50,524 bases of DNA. It comes from an uncultured bacterium. Its GTDB lineage: Bacteria > Patescibacteriota > Minisyncoccia > Phycocordibacterales > PALSA-1337. The stretch covers positions 1 through 50,524 of the forward strand of contig CAIMKX010000038.1 of assembly GCA_903842025.1 (NCBI GenBank), given 5' to 3'. Positions 14,837 through 22,157 of this stretch are shown here, one piece after another (positions within the stretch are counted from its first letter, which is position 1; the number at the start of each line of letters is the position of its first letter). Below the pieces are notes generated by a model that saw only the letters and a program-made list of their open reading frames with translations, searched no databases and was not told the origin of the DNA. A program made the translations under genes and the position numbers.

Positions 14837-15298
14837 CTACGTCCGTTTCTCCTGAGGCATTGCTTCGGGAGTTTTGTTTAATAATTGCCGTTTCCAACCA
14901 CCAAGCATCTTGCCAATCTCCGCAAATCGTTCGGCCAAGTGAGCATATTTTTTATTGTCTAAAGCTTTGATTTCCCAGGAAAGCTGCAAGAGTAGCTTGA
15001 CCAAATCGATTTTGGATATGCTCTTGTTCAGGAACAATCGTTTTTCTTCGGTATGCGTATAACTGGCGAGAAAGGCGTATTCTATTGCTTCAAGAAAAAG
15101 AATATCGATCTTGGATCCGATGGTATAGCGATTAGTCTTGGGAAAACTCGAAAGGTAAGCTTGCCAGATATTGTAAGTATCCTTCAATTTTAGTACTACG
15201 GGAATAAGCCTAGTTTGTTGCGTTTTTACTCTCTCTCTCTCTCTCTCTCTCTTAAATTCCGCTTCAACTTTATTAATTTCAGTTTCTGAATTATTCAT
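14837..15298 (-). CDS. avd: DGR accessory variability determinant (Avd-like four-helix protein)
   Basis: About 153 residues from the chosen ATG (MNNSETEINKVEAEF); MIRLYIMNN at 15316 is an alternative start. The conserved Avd features are present: IPVVLKLKDTYNIWQAYLSS, FPKTNRYTIGSKID, a run of three helices, and the C-terminal IGKMLGGWKRQ. Avd proteins form a basic pentamer that binds the RT and template RNA and is needed for mutagenic reverse transcription. The gene runs antisense between TR1 and RT. Its start codon overlaps the RT start codon (CATG) and its stop abuts TR1. A (CT)12 tract early in the frame makes it a candidate phase-variable gene. Confidence 0.88.
   Translation of the reverse strand: MNNSETEINKVEAEFKRERERERVKTQQTRLIPVVLKLKDTYNIWQAYLSSFPKTNRYTIGSKIDILFLEAIEYAFLASYTHTEEKRLFLNKSISKIDLVKLLLQLSWEIKALDNKKYAHLAERFAEIGKMLGGWKRQLLNKTPEAMPQEKRT
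14849..14879 (+). terminator. Intrinsic terminator directly after TR1
   Basis: CTCCTGAGGC pairs with GCTTCGGGAG (10 bp with two G-T wobbles, 3-nt loop), followed by TTTTGTTT. It starts 12 nt after the TR end and would give TR RNA a defined 3' end, with read-through needed to reach the RT gene. It lies inside the 3' end of the antisense avd gene. Confidence 0.65.
15229..15252 (-). repeat. (CT)12 microsatellite inside avd
   Basis: Twelve uninterrupted CT units on the plus strand (GA on the coding strand) encode RERERER near residue 20 of Avd, just before the conserved domain. A gain or loss of one unit shifts the reading frame. On the plus strand the same tract lies 45-68 nt upstream of the RT start codon. 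Confidence 0.95.
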
Positions 15299-16274
15299 GA
15301 TGTACAACCGTATCATTTCTCTGGAAAATTTGCTAGAGGCGTGGAAGGAATTCCTGAAAGGAAAGCGGAACAAGAAAGATGTCCAGGAATTCCAGTATCG
15401 GCTTTCCGACAACATTTTTGCGCTGCATAACGACCTTAAAAACAAAACGTATGTCCATGGAGGCTATTATGCTTTCAATATCTCCGATCCAAAGCCTAGG
15501 AATATTCATAAGGCAAGCGTGAGAGACAGGCTTCTTCATCATGCGCTTTATCGCAAGCTCTGTCAGCTATTTGATGTGCATTTCATTCATGATTCATATT
15601 CATGCCGGAAGTTTCGAGGAACGCACCGCGCGTTGAAATGTTTCAGGGAATTTGCACTCAAAGCCAGTAATAATAATATGAAAACATTATGGATTCTGAA
15701 ATGTGATATCAAGAAGTTTTTCGCATCAGTTGATCAAGCAATTCTTATGGAAATCCTGAAGAAATACATTCCCGATTTCGATGTAATTGATCTAATAAAT
15801 CGAGTAGTCGATAGCTTCAGTAGTACGGCGATTGGAAAGGGACTACCATTAGGAAATCTGACATCTCAACTTCTGGTCAATGTTTATATGAACGAATTCG
15901 ACCAATTCATGAAGCATAAAATCAAAGCCAAATATTATATCCGCTATGCCGATGATTTTGTTATCTTCTCAAGAGACAAGAATTGGCTTTGTAATATCAT
16001 TACGCAAATTTCGGATTTTCTCTGGAATAAACTCAGGCTTCAACTTCATCCAAACAAGGTGTCCGTAAGCACTATTGCTTCCGGTGTCGATTATCTCGGC
16101 TGGGTTCATTTCCCGGATCATCGGATATTGCGAACGGTAACAAAAAAGAGGATGTTCAAAAGATTGAACAAGTCTGAAGGCAAGCCAGAAATAGTTCAAT
16201 CTTATCTGGGGATGCTGGGCCATGGGAATGGTAGAAAATTAAAAGACAAAATTTTGAAAACCTGGCCTATCTGA
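15297..16274 (+). CDS. DGR reverse transcriptase
   Basis: 325 residues, typical for a DGR RT. It has RT motifs in order: the NIHKASVRDRLLHHALYRKL region, LKCDIKKFFASVDQ (motif A, about 136-149), GLPLGNLTSQLLVNVYMNEFD (motif B, with the DGR-type L-G-x-x-x-S-Q instead of Q-G-x-x-x-S-P), YADD (217-220, catalytic) and GWVHFPDHRIL near the thumb. It copies TR RNA into cDNA with adenine-specific errors. The start at 15297 overlaps the antisense avd start; the next Met (15300) is an alternative. No Shine-Dalgarno is seen. The C-terminal third is about 79% identical to the RT remnant of DGR2. Confidence 0.95.
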   Translation: MMYNRIISLENLLEAWKEFLKGKRNKKDVQEFQYRLSDNIFALHNDLKNKTYVHGGYYAFNISDPKPRNIHKASVRDRLLHHALYRKLCQLFDVHFIHDSYSCRKFRGTHRALKCFREFALKASNNNMKTLWILKCDIKKFFASVDQAILMEILKKYIPDFDVIDLINRVVDSFSSTAIGKGLPLGNLTSQLLVNVYMNEFDQFMKHKIKAKYYIRYADDFVIFSRDKNWLCNIITQISDFLWNKLRLQLHPNKVSVSTIASGVDYLGWVHFPDHRILRTVTKKRMFKRLNKSEGKPEIVQSYLGMLGHGNGRKLKDKILKTWPI

Positions 16275-16298
16275 TTTCCCCAACCTCTGCCCCCTTGC

Positions 16299-16304
16299 TA
16301 TACT
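16299..16304 (+). promoter_or_regulatory. recJ -10 box (leaderless start)
   Basis: TATACT ends 6 nt before the recJ ATG within the 36-nt gap after the RT gene, predicting a leaderless message. Confidence 0.5.
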
Positions 16305-16310
16305 CCCCAT

Positions 16311-18110
16311 ATGCCCTACACAATTTCCCGCCCACTCAAAGACAAAGAACGCAAAGAATTAAGTGAATTCTCTGACTTAACTGCTCATTTATTATTTCAT
16401 CGCGGCATTTCTGATAATGAAACCGCCCACGAATTCATCTCGCCCGACTACGAGAACGGCAATCATGATCCTTTTCTCTTGAAAGACGCGCAAAAGGCAG
16501 CCGCGCGGGTCATTCAAGCCATAAAAAATGATGAGAGAATAGTGGTCTATGCCGACTATGATGCCGATGGTATACCGGGCGCGGCGATTTTCAATGATTT
16601 TTTCAAGAGGATCGGATTCAAGAATTACACAATCTACATTCCACATCGCCACAATGAAGGTTTTGGCTTGAATGAAGAGGCGGTTGTCCGTCTGGCTACG
16701 AACGAGAAAGTTAAGCTTATTATTACTGTCGACTGCGGCATTACCGATGTCGTTCCGGCTGACAAAGCGGCTGAATTGGGCGTGGATCTGATCATCACCG
16801 ACCATCACGAACCGCCACCCATTCTGCCAAAAGCTTTTGCCATCATCGACCATAAACAGGCTGACTGTAATTATCCAGACAAGAATATCTGCGGCTCGGC
16901 TGTGGCTTTCAAGTTTATTCAAGCAATCTTGAAGATTGACCGCTTTGGATTGAAAGAAGGCCATGAGAAGTGGTTGCTGGACCTGGTCGGCATCGCGACC
17001 ATGTCCGACATGGTCCCGCTCATCGGTGAAAATCGGATCTTCGCTAGCTACGGACTCTCAGTTTTGCGCAAAAGTCCCCGCAAAGGGATTATGCAACTTC
17101 TCCGAAAATTAAATATTGACCAGCGTTTTCTCACCGAAGATGATGTAGCTTTTATGCTCACGCCTCGGATCAACGCCGCTTCGCGAATGGGTTTGCCCAT
17201 GGACGCTTTCAGTCTCTTGGCCGCTGACAATGACGTTGATGCCAATTTCTTTGCTGACCATCTCGATAAGATCAATAATGAGCGGAAGGGAATCGTCGCT
17301 TCTCTAGTTAAAGAAGTGAAAAAGATTGTCCATGAGCGTCATTCGGAGAATATGCCTAGGGTAATTGTTCTGGGTAATCCTCTTTGGCGTCCATCTCTTC
17401 TTGGTCTAGTGGCCAATTCCTGCGCCGAAGAATTCAACAGGCCAGTTTTCCTCTGGGGCCGCGATGGTGACAATAGCATCAAAGGTTCCTGTCGCTCCGA
17501 AGGTAAGACCAGTGTCGTCGCTCTTATGAGGAATGTCCCCGCCGGCATCTTCTCCCAATTTGGCGGCCACCATCATTCCGGCGGCTTCGCCGTGTCCAAT
17601 GAGCAGATCCATTATTTGGAATTGAAGCTCAACAAAGCGGCCGAGATCATTCAAAATCTAGCCACCGAATTGGAAAATGCCAAGGTCGGCGCCCCGAATT
17701 TAGAAGACGCCGAAGATTTAAACGAGCCGAATTCAGATAAGATTGACGCCGAGCTGACTGTTGATGCTGTTGATGATGAACTTTCAAAAGAAATCAATAA
17801 GTTGGCACCCTTTGGTGTGGGTAATCCGAAGCCGGTTTTCCTATTCAAAGGCGTGATCCCCATGACCAGTCGGACTTTTGGGAAGGGGAATGATCATGTC
17901 GAACTAACTTTTAAGAAAAGTAACGGTAATAAGCTGTCAGCGATTTGTTTCTTTGGAGCAGGGAAGGAGTGGGTCAAGAAGACTTTGAATAAGAAAGCCA
18001 TTGATTTGATCGCTTCGGTGGAAAAGTCGATGTATAGGGGCAGGGCGGAACTACGACTTAGAATAGTGGATGTGGTGAAGAGGGGGAAAGATGATAGTAT
18101 GATGGTTTAA
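16311..18110 (+). CDS. recJ: Single-stranded-DNA exonuclease RecJ
   Basis: 599 residues. DHH phosphoesterase motifs: VVYADYDADGIPGA (about 78-91), ITVDCGI, ITDHHEPPPILP and IIDHKQ. The DHHA1 domain ends with FGGHHHSGGFAVS, and an OB-fold follows (PKPVFLFKGVIPMTSRTFG). RecJ degrades ssDNA 5' to 3' in recombination and repair. The first metal motif reads DADGIPGA where D-x-D-G-x-T/S is typical, but the metal-binding aspartates are kept. It directly follows the DGR1 RT, and a Nudix gene follows after 10 nt. Confidence 0.93.
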   Translation: MPYTISRPLKDKERKELSEFSDLTAHLLFHRGISDNETAHEFISPDYENGNHDPFLLKDAQKAAARVIQAIKNDERIVVYADYDADGIPGAAIFNDFFKRIGFKNYTIYIPHRHNEGFGLNEEAVVRLATNEKVKLIITVDCGITDVVPADKAAELGVDLIITDHHEPPPILPKAFAIIDHKQADCNYPDKNICGSAVAFKFIQAILKIDRFGLKEGHEKWLLDLVGIATMSDMVPLIGENRIFASYGLSVLRKSPRKGIMQLLRKLNIDQRFLTEDDVAFMLTPRINAASRMGLPMDAFSLLAADNDVDANFFADHLDKINNERKGIVASLVKEVKKIVHERHSENMPRVIVLGNPLWRPSLLGLVANSCAEEFNRPVFLWGRDGDNSIKGSCRSEGKTSVVALMRNVPAGIFSQFGGHHHSGGFAVSNEQIHYLELKLNKAAEIIQNLATELENAKVGAPNLEDAEDLNEPNSDKIDAELTVDAVDDELSKEINKLAPFGVGNPKPVFLFKGVIPMTSRTFGKGNDHVELTFKKSNGNKLSAICFFGAGKEWVKKTLNKKAIDLIASVEKSMYRGRAELRLRIVDVVKRGKDDSMMV

Positions 18111-18120
18111 TGTTTAAAGA

Positions 18121-18573
18121 ATGATTCACGAAAACACGTTTAAAACTATAGATTTCAATGGAGCCAAGGGGCTTGTATTTCTTGGGAATCAGATTTTGGT
18201 TTGCCGAAGAGATACTAAAACAACAAAATTTCCCGGTTGCCTCGATATGATTGGTGGTGGTCGAGAGGGAAACGAATCACCGTTTGAGACTTTCAAACGA
18301 GAAGTAAAAGAAGAGGTTGGGCTTGATATTGAAAAAAGTGATATATATTTTTCTTGTCCATTCCAGAGTAATGACGATCCAGCAAAGATCTCGTTTTTCT
18401 TTGTAACAAAGCCACTTCAATTTAGTAAAGACGATGTTAAATTTGGTGACGAAGGAACGGAATGGTTAGTAATATCTCCAGAAGATTTTATAAATAGGAC
18501 TGATGCTATTGAAAGACAACAGAAAAGGGTTAGGGATTATTTGGAGGGTAAGTTATTACCCTATAGTATTTAA
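18121..18573 (+). CDS. Nudix hydrolase
   Basis: 150 residues with a full Nudix box: G-x5-E-x7-R-E-V-K-E-E-V-G-L, as GGREGNESPFETFKREVKEE. It hydrolyses a nucleoside diphosphate linked to some moiety; the substrate cannot be told from sequence. It starts 10 nt after recJ and is AT-richer than its neighbours. Other family features (MIGGGREG, PEDFINRTDAIERQQ) fit a housekeeping or ADP-ribose-type Nudix enzyme only loosely. Confidence 0.87.
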   Translation: MIHENTFKTIDFNGAKGLVFLGNQILVCRRDTKTTKFPGCLDMIGGGREGNESPFETFKREVKEEVGLDIEKSDIYFSCPFQSNDDPAKISFFFVTKPLQFSKDDVKFGDEGTEWLVISPEDFINRTDAIERQQKRVRDYLEGKLLPYSI

Positions 18574-18621
18574 CATTTCAAAAGTTCAAACTCTTAATCT
18601 CCCTGTGTTATTATTCCCCCT

Positions 18622-19341
18622 ATGACCACCACAATCTTCACCGACGGCTCATCGCGAGGCAATCCTGGTCCGGGAGGCTGGGGTTCTGTTTTGATTGAGG
18701 AAAATGGAAGTAATAAGAACGATTTCAAAGTCCTAGAATTGGGCGGCGGCGTGAAGATGACGACCAACAACAAGATGGAGCTCAAGGCGGCGATCGAGGG
18801 ACTGAAAAAAGCTTCAAAGGAAAGTGAGATCAAGATTTACTCCGATTCCTCTTATGTTATTAACGGCATAACCAAATGGGTCTTTGGTTGGAAAAGGAAT
18901 GATTGGAAGACGAAGACCAAAGATGATGTTTTGAACAAAGATTTGTGGCTGGAACTTATTGAGGCGACTAAAGACAAGAAAGTGAAATGGCAGTATGTTG
19001 GGGGGCACGTCGGTATTCTGGGCAATGAAAGATGTGATCATATAGCCACCGCTTTTGCCGATGGTATGGATATTAAACTTTTCAATGGTTTGCTGGCCAA
19101 TTATGATCTGCCGAACATTCTAGATATTTCTCATAACGAAAGTCTGGCGACAAGCAAGAAATCATCATCTTCTCATTCCAAGGCGAAGGCTTATTCTTAC
19201 GTGAGCTCTATTGGTGGAGTTGTTGAAGTGCACCATTCCTGGGCTGAATGTGAGAAAAGAGTTAAGGGTGCCAAGGGCGCGAGGTATAAGAAGGCATTGA
19301 ATAAAGGGGATGAGGAAAGGATAAGGAGTGAATTTGTTTGA
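18622..19341 (+). CDS. rnhA: Ribonuclease HI with C-terminal hybrid-binding domain
   Basis: 239 residues. The RNase H core (1-150) has the four acidic catalytic residues: FTDGSSRGNPGPGGWG, NNKMELKAAIEGL, IYSDSSYVINGITKW and GNERCDHIATAFA. Residues about 190-239 (YSYVSSIGGVVEVHHSWAEC ... GARYKKALNKGDEERI) match the caulimovirus/RNase H1 hybrid-binding domain, which sits at the N-terminus in most RNases HI that have it. The core cleaves RNA in RNA-DNA hybrids (R-loops, primers). A -10-like TATTAT lies about 10 nt before the start. A 130-bp palindromic repeat region begins right after the stop. Confidence 0.9.
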   Translation: MTTTIFTDGSSRGNPGPGGWGSVLIEENGSNKNDFKVLELGGGVKMTTNNKMELKAAIEGLKKASKESEIKIYSDSSYVINGITKWVFGWKRNDWKTKTKDDVLNKDLWLELIEATKDKKVKWQYVGGHVGILGNERCDHIATAFADGMDIKLFNGLLANYDLPNILDISHNESLATSKKSSSSHSKAKAYSYVSSIGGVVEVHHSWAECEKRVKGAKGARYKKALNKGDEERIRSEFV

Positions 19342-19347
19342 ATTCAC

Positions 19348-19479
19348 TATGTCTGACATGGTAATGAGGTAATATCATGTTGATAAGCGGCAGTCTTACC
19401 ATGTCAGACATGGTATTTTATCCGGATTTGAACAAAATTTTATCGTTTCTTGAACAAGATTTTATCAGGATTTTATCTC
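19348..19479 (+). repeat. Palindrome/iteron repeat, copy 1 (upstream of comEC)
   Basis: Two odd palindromes of the type ACCATGTC-N-GACATGGT are separated by AATATCATGTTGATAAGCGG and followed by iterated ATTTTATC motifs (four direct and one inverted as GATAAAAT). The same block occurs at 21995-22150 upstream of the ComEC-tail-like gene. Non-coding; possible operator array. Confidence 0.85.
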
Positions 19480-19486
19480 GCTTTGA

Positions 19487-19520
19487 TAAAATAGATTCCT
19501 TGAGGTCTCTCCTCAAGGAA
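19487..19520 (+). promoter_or_regulatory. comEC promoter -10 and SD-sequestering hairpin
   Basis: TAAAAT at 19487-19492 is a plausible -10. It is followed at the expected transcription start by a perfect 10-bp hairpin, TTCCTTGAGG-TCTCT-CCTCAAGGAA (19496-19520). The right arm contains AAGGA, 5 nt before the comEC ATG, so the hairpin would hide the ribosome binding site. Confidence 0.5.
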
Positions 19521-19524
19521 CATC

Positions 19525-21174
19525 ATGACCAAAAGAGTTTTCATTTTTTGGAGCGTTTTCGTGGCAGCCGCCATATTCAGATTGTGGCAGTCTTTTTACG
19601 TGGTTCTGCCTGATATTGGTGATTGTTTGAAGCAAAATGTCAGTGGAATAGGGACAATTGTAGTTGAACCGGAAAGAAAAGAATCGGGGCAAATTTTGGT
19701 TGTTTCGGTTGAGGGTTTGAATATTTCAAATGGATCAATGAGTTGTCCGGCTGATTTTCTTCTCAGAATGAAAACAAAGTTGTATCCGCGGTTTTCTTAC
19801 GAGGATCGCGTGACATTCAAGGGAAAACTGTTGCAGCCGGTCAATTTTGACAGCGGGTCGGACCGTTCTTTTGATTACAAGGGCTATTTGGCCAAAGACG
19901 ACATTTACTATGAAATGAAAAGTGCGGTAGTGGGATTACAAAAAGACTCTGATGTTGTCATTCCCGCGAACACTGTGTCATTCCCGCGAAGGTCATTCGA
20001 CTCTGAGAGTCTCAGACTCGATGAGCGGGAATCCAGTGTTGAATCGCTGGCGCCATATTCTGCGGCACTGGATTCCCGCTTTCGCGGGAATGACAAACAA
20101 AACAATTCTCTGCAATACAATGAAGGCGGGAATGACAAACAAGAAACCAGCCAGCAAGATAACAAGCAGAACGCCAGTAACTTAATAGAAAATGCTGTTA
20201 ATTCAATTACCTCATATCTTTATCAAATCAAACGCCAACTTGTAACTGTTCTTGAAAAAACCTTGGGCGAACCGCATGCGGCCTTGGCGGCCGGGCTGGT
20301 GGTGGGGGAGAAGGCCGCTTTGGGCAAGGATTTGCTCAATGATTTTCGCATTGTCGGTTTGATTCATATTGTCGTTCTTTCTGGTTACAACATCACGATT
20401 GTCGGCGACGCTTTGCGAAAGCTTCTCTCGTTTCTGCCAAGAGTCTGGGGAATAACGATCGGCGGAATGGGCATTTCACTTTTCGGAATTTTGGTCGGCG
20501 GAGGTGCTACCGTCGTCCGTTCCTGCTTCATGGCCGGAGTGGCCCTTTCCGCCGATCTTATTCGGCGTGATTACAGCGTCATCCGAGCTTTGGTCTTTGC
20601 CGGTCTCATTATGATAATTCAAAATCCATTGATTCTCCTTCATGATCCATCGTTTCAGCTTTCGTTCTTGGCTACGTTGGGTCTAATACTTCTAGCCAGT
20701 CCAATAGAAAAGCGCTTGGGATTTATTCCTGAAAAATTTGGCCTGCGCGGCATAGTCGCTTCGACCCTAGCCACCCAAATCTTCGTCTCGCCGTTCATTC
20801 TCTACATGATGGGTCAGATTTCCATCATTGGAATGGTGGTCAATATTTTGGTTCTGCCTTTTATTCCCGTCACAATGCTATTTGTCTCGCTCACAGGTTT
20901 TCTGGGAATGATTTACTTGCCGTTGGGTCAAATCGTGGCCTGGGGGACTTATCTCTTACTTTCCTATGAATTATTCATGGTCGGACATTTTGCCCGCCTA
21001 CCATTTGCCGCCGTCCATATTCCCGCATTTTCTGGCTGGTGGGTGGTGGGGTTCTATCTAGTCTTCATGATCAGTACAATTCTTATTAGGTCAAAAAAAG
21101 CGCTTGTTTCTGTCATTCCCGCGAAAGCGGGAATCCAGTGTAATGTAAAATGTAAATCTCAAAATGAAAAATGA
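19525..21174 (+). CDS. comEC: ComEC/Rec2-family DNA uptake channel
   Basis: 549 residues. An N-terminal membrane helix and a DUF4131/OB-like part (GTIVVEPERKESGQILVVSV) are followed by the Competence domain with many membrane helices (HAALAAGLVVGEKAALGKDL, IHIVVLSGYNITIVGDALRK). It imports ssDNA across the cytoplasmic membrane during transformation. The C-terminal metallo-beta-lactamase domain of full ComEC is missing; a separate gene (22170) carries a degenerate version. Residues about 145-195 come from an in-frame REP-like insertion (DSRFRGND). The last 20 residues (SVIPAKAGIQ) are read from another REP element that supplies the stop. Confidence 0.9.
   Translation: MTKRVFIFWSVFVAAAIFRLWQSFYVVLPDIGDCLKQNVSGIGTIVVEPERKESGQILVVSVEGLNISNGSMSCPADFLLRMKTKLYPRFSYEDRVTFKGKLLQPVNFDSGSDRSFDYKGYLAKDDIYYEMKSAVVGLQKDSDVVIPANTVSFPRRSFDSESLRLDERESSVESLAPYSAALDSRFRGNDKQNNSLQYNEGGNDKQETSQQDNKQNASNLIENAVNSITSYLYQIKRQLVTVLEKTLGEPHAALAAGLVVGEKAALGKDLLNDFRIVGLIHIVVLSGYNITIVGDALRKLLSFLPRVWGITIGGMGISLFGILVGGGATVVRSCFMAGVALSADLIRRDYSVIRALVFAGLIMIIQNPLILLHDPSFQLSFLATLGLILLASPIEKRLGFIPEKFGLRGIVASTLATQIFVSPFILYMMGQISIIGMVVNILVLPFIPVTMLFVSLTGFLGMIYLPLGQIVAWGTYLLLSYELFMVGHFARLPFAAVHIPAFSGWWVVGFYLVFMISTILIRSKKALVSVIPAKAGIQCNVKCKSQNEK
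19957..20097 (+). repeat. REP/MITE element inserted in frame within comEC
   Basis: Copies and partial copies of TGTCATTCCCGCGAA (19957, 19977) lead to an inverted end, ACTGGATTCCCGCTTTCG through GGGAATGACA (20067-20094). The reading frame stays open through it. A further fragment (GCGGGAATGACAAACA) follows at about 20127. Confidence 0.85.
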
Positions 21175-21305
21175 CAATTTAAAATGCAAAATGTTTGAAA
21201 CAGATGCCATTCCATTTTCAATTTTGCCTTGTAATTTTCCATTTTGATTTTTGAACTTTCAATTAGCGTATTCAACACTGGATTCCCGCTTTCGCGGGAA
21301 TGACA
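21111..21305 (+). repeat. 195-bp MITE with perfect 31-bp terminal inverted repeats
   Basis: The left end (21111-21141, TGTCATTCCCGCGAAAGCGG...) and right end (21275-21305) are perfect inverted copies. The inside is an AT-rich imperfect inverted repeat of the AAAATGTAAATCTCAAAATG type. The left end gives the comEC C-terminus and stop. Same family as 19957, 23399 and 38761. Confidence 0.9.
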
Positions 21306-21321
21306 AGAGAACTTTGCACTA

Positions 21322-21933
21322 TTAGATCATCGTCACCATCTTGCTTGCCGCCGAGAAATTATCCCCGACAACTTTCCAATTGAGATTGGCGAAGAAGTCC
21401 TCGACATAGTTTTTCTTGCCGGACGGCTGATAGTCGATGACATACGAGTGTTCCCACATATCCAAAGCTAGAATAAGGGCGCAATCTTGCAGTTGGCCAA
21501 GATGTTGCTCGTCGACCCAAGCATTGAGCAGGCGATTGTCCTTGCGGTCAAAATAAAGCATGGTCCAACCGATGCCGCGAGTCAGGGCGATGGCCTTGAA
21601 TTCGGCCAACCAGGAATCGAAGGATCCCCAAGTCTCGACGATCATTTTCTTGAGCTCACTTTTCTCGGCCAAAGGCACGGCGCCGGATTCCAGCGAAGAA
21701 AAATAGACTTCATGGTTGCGCATGCCGTTGTATTCGAAACCGAAGCGTCGGTTGACTTCGCCCAAAGCATAGGCGTTTTTGTCGATATTCTTTTTGAATT
21801 CAGTTATGGTCTCCTGAACTAGGTTGGCATTTTTGACATAACCGGCGTAAAGCTTGAGATGTTCCTCGAGGTTTTTGGCGGAAATGCCCTTGAGATTGGG
21901 GATATTGAATGTTTTAGGGGTGAATTGTTTCAT
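21322..21933 (-). CDS. sod: Fe/Mn superoxide dismutase
   Basis: 203 residues, normal length for the family. Metal ligands fit the pattern: His in LEEHLKLYAGYV (about 26), His in GMRNHEVYF (about 74), and Asp and His in LALDMWEHSYVIDY (about 158 and 162). It dismutates superoxide to hydrogen peroxide and oxygen in the cytoplasm. Iron and manganese forms cannot be separated with confidence by eye. It is transcribed against the flanking competence genes, between a MITE and the second palindrome/iteron block. Confidence 0.95.
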   Translation of the reverse strand: MKQFTPKTFNIPNLKGISAKNLEEHLKLYAGYVKNANLVQETITEFKKNIDKNAYALGEVNRRFGFEYNGMRNHEVYFSSLESGAVPLAEKSELKKMIVETWGSFDSWLAEFKAIALTRGIGWTMLYFDRKDNRLLNAWVDEQHLGQLQDCALILALDMWEHSYVIDYQPSGKKNYVEDFFANLNWKVVGDNFSAASKMVTMI

Positions 21934-21994
21934 TTTTGTTGATTTAGAGATTAATAACGCATTAACTATACGCTATTTACGGATTTGGGGTGCG

Positions 21995-22150
21995 ACCATG
22001 TCTGACATGGTAACGAGGTTATATCATGTTGATAAGCGGCAGTCTTACCATGTCTGACATGGTATTTTATCTGGATTTTAACAAAATTTTATCAATCCTT
22101 GAAAGAGATTTTATCGTTTCTTGAACAAGATTTTATCAGGATTTTATCTC
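21995..22150 (+). repeat. Palindrome/iteron repeat, copy 2 (upstream of the ComEC-tail-like gene)
   Basis: The same layout as copy 1: two ACCATGTC-T-GACATGGT palindromes around ATATCATGTTGATAAGCGGC, then ATTTTATC iterons. This copy has five iterons because one TTGA-A-x-x-A-GATTTTATC unit is extra. It ends just before the -10 box of the next gene. Confidence 0.85.
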
Positions 22151-22157
22151 TGGCGAG

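Larger units (their letters stand above)
14488..14879 (+). ncRNA. DGR1 template RNA with conserved 5' domain
   Basis: The boundaries are inferred from the TATAAT at 14476 and the terminator at 14849-14879. It contains TR1 and about 200 nt upstream. That upstream part is collinear with the DGR2 upstream region in shared blocks: GGTCA (14506), CCATACG-x-TGAGAG (14536), CATATG (14580), TTGGTG (14609), CCTGAG (14657), GTGGCATGGA (14681) and GCAC (14700). No convincing protein is encoded; the ORF through it is asparagine-rich because it contains the TR. It is probably a structured RNA bound by the RT-Avd complex. Confidence 0.75.

Noticed and set aside
14565-14855. 96-aa ORF through TR1
   Set aside because: It starts with TTG and its Asn-rich part is the TR itself. 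Conservation with DGR2 is at RNA level and the reading frame is not kept there, so it is a non-coding template.
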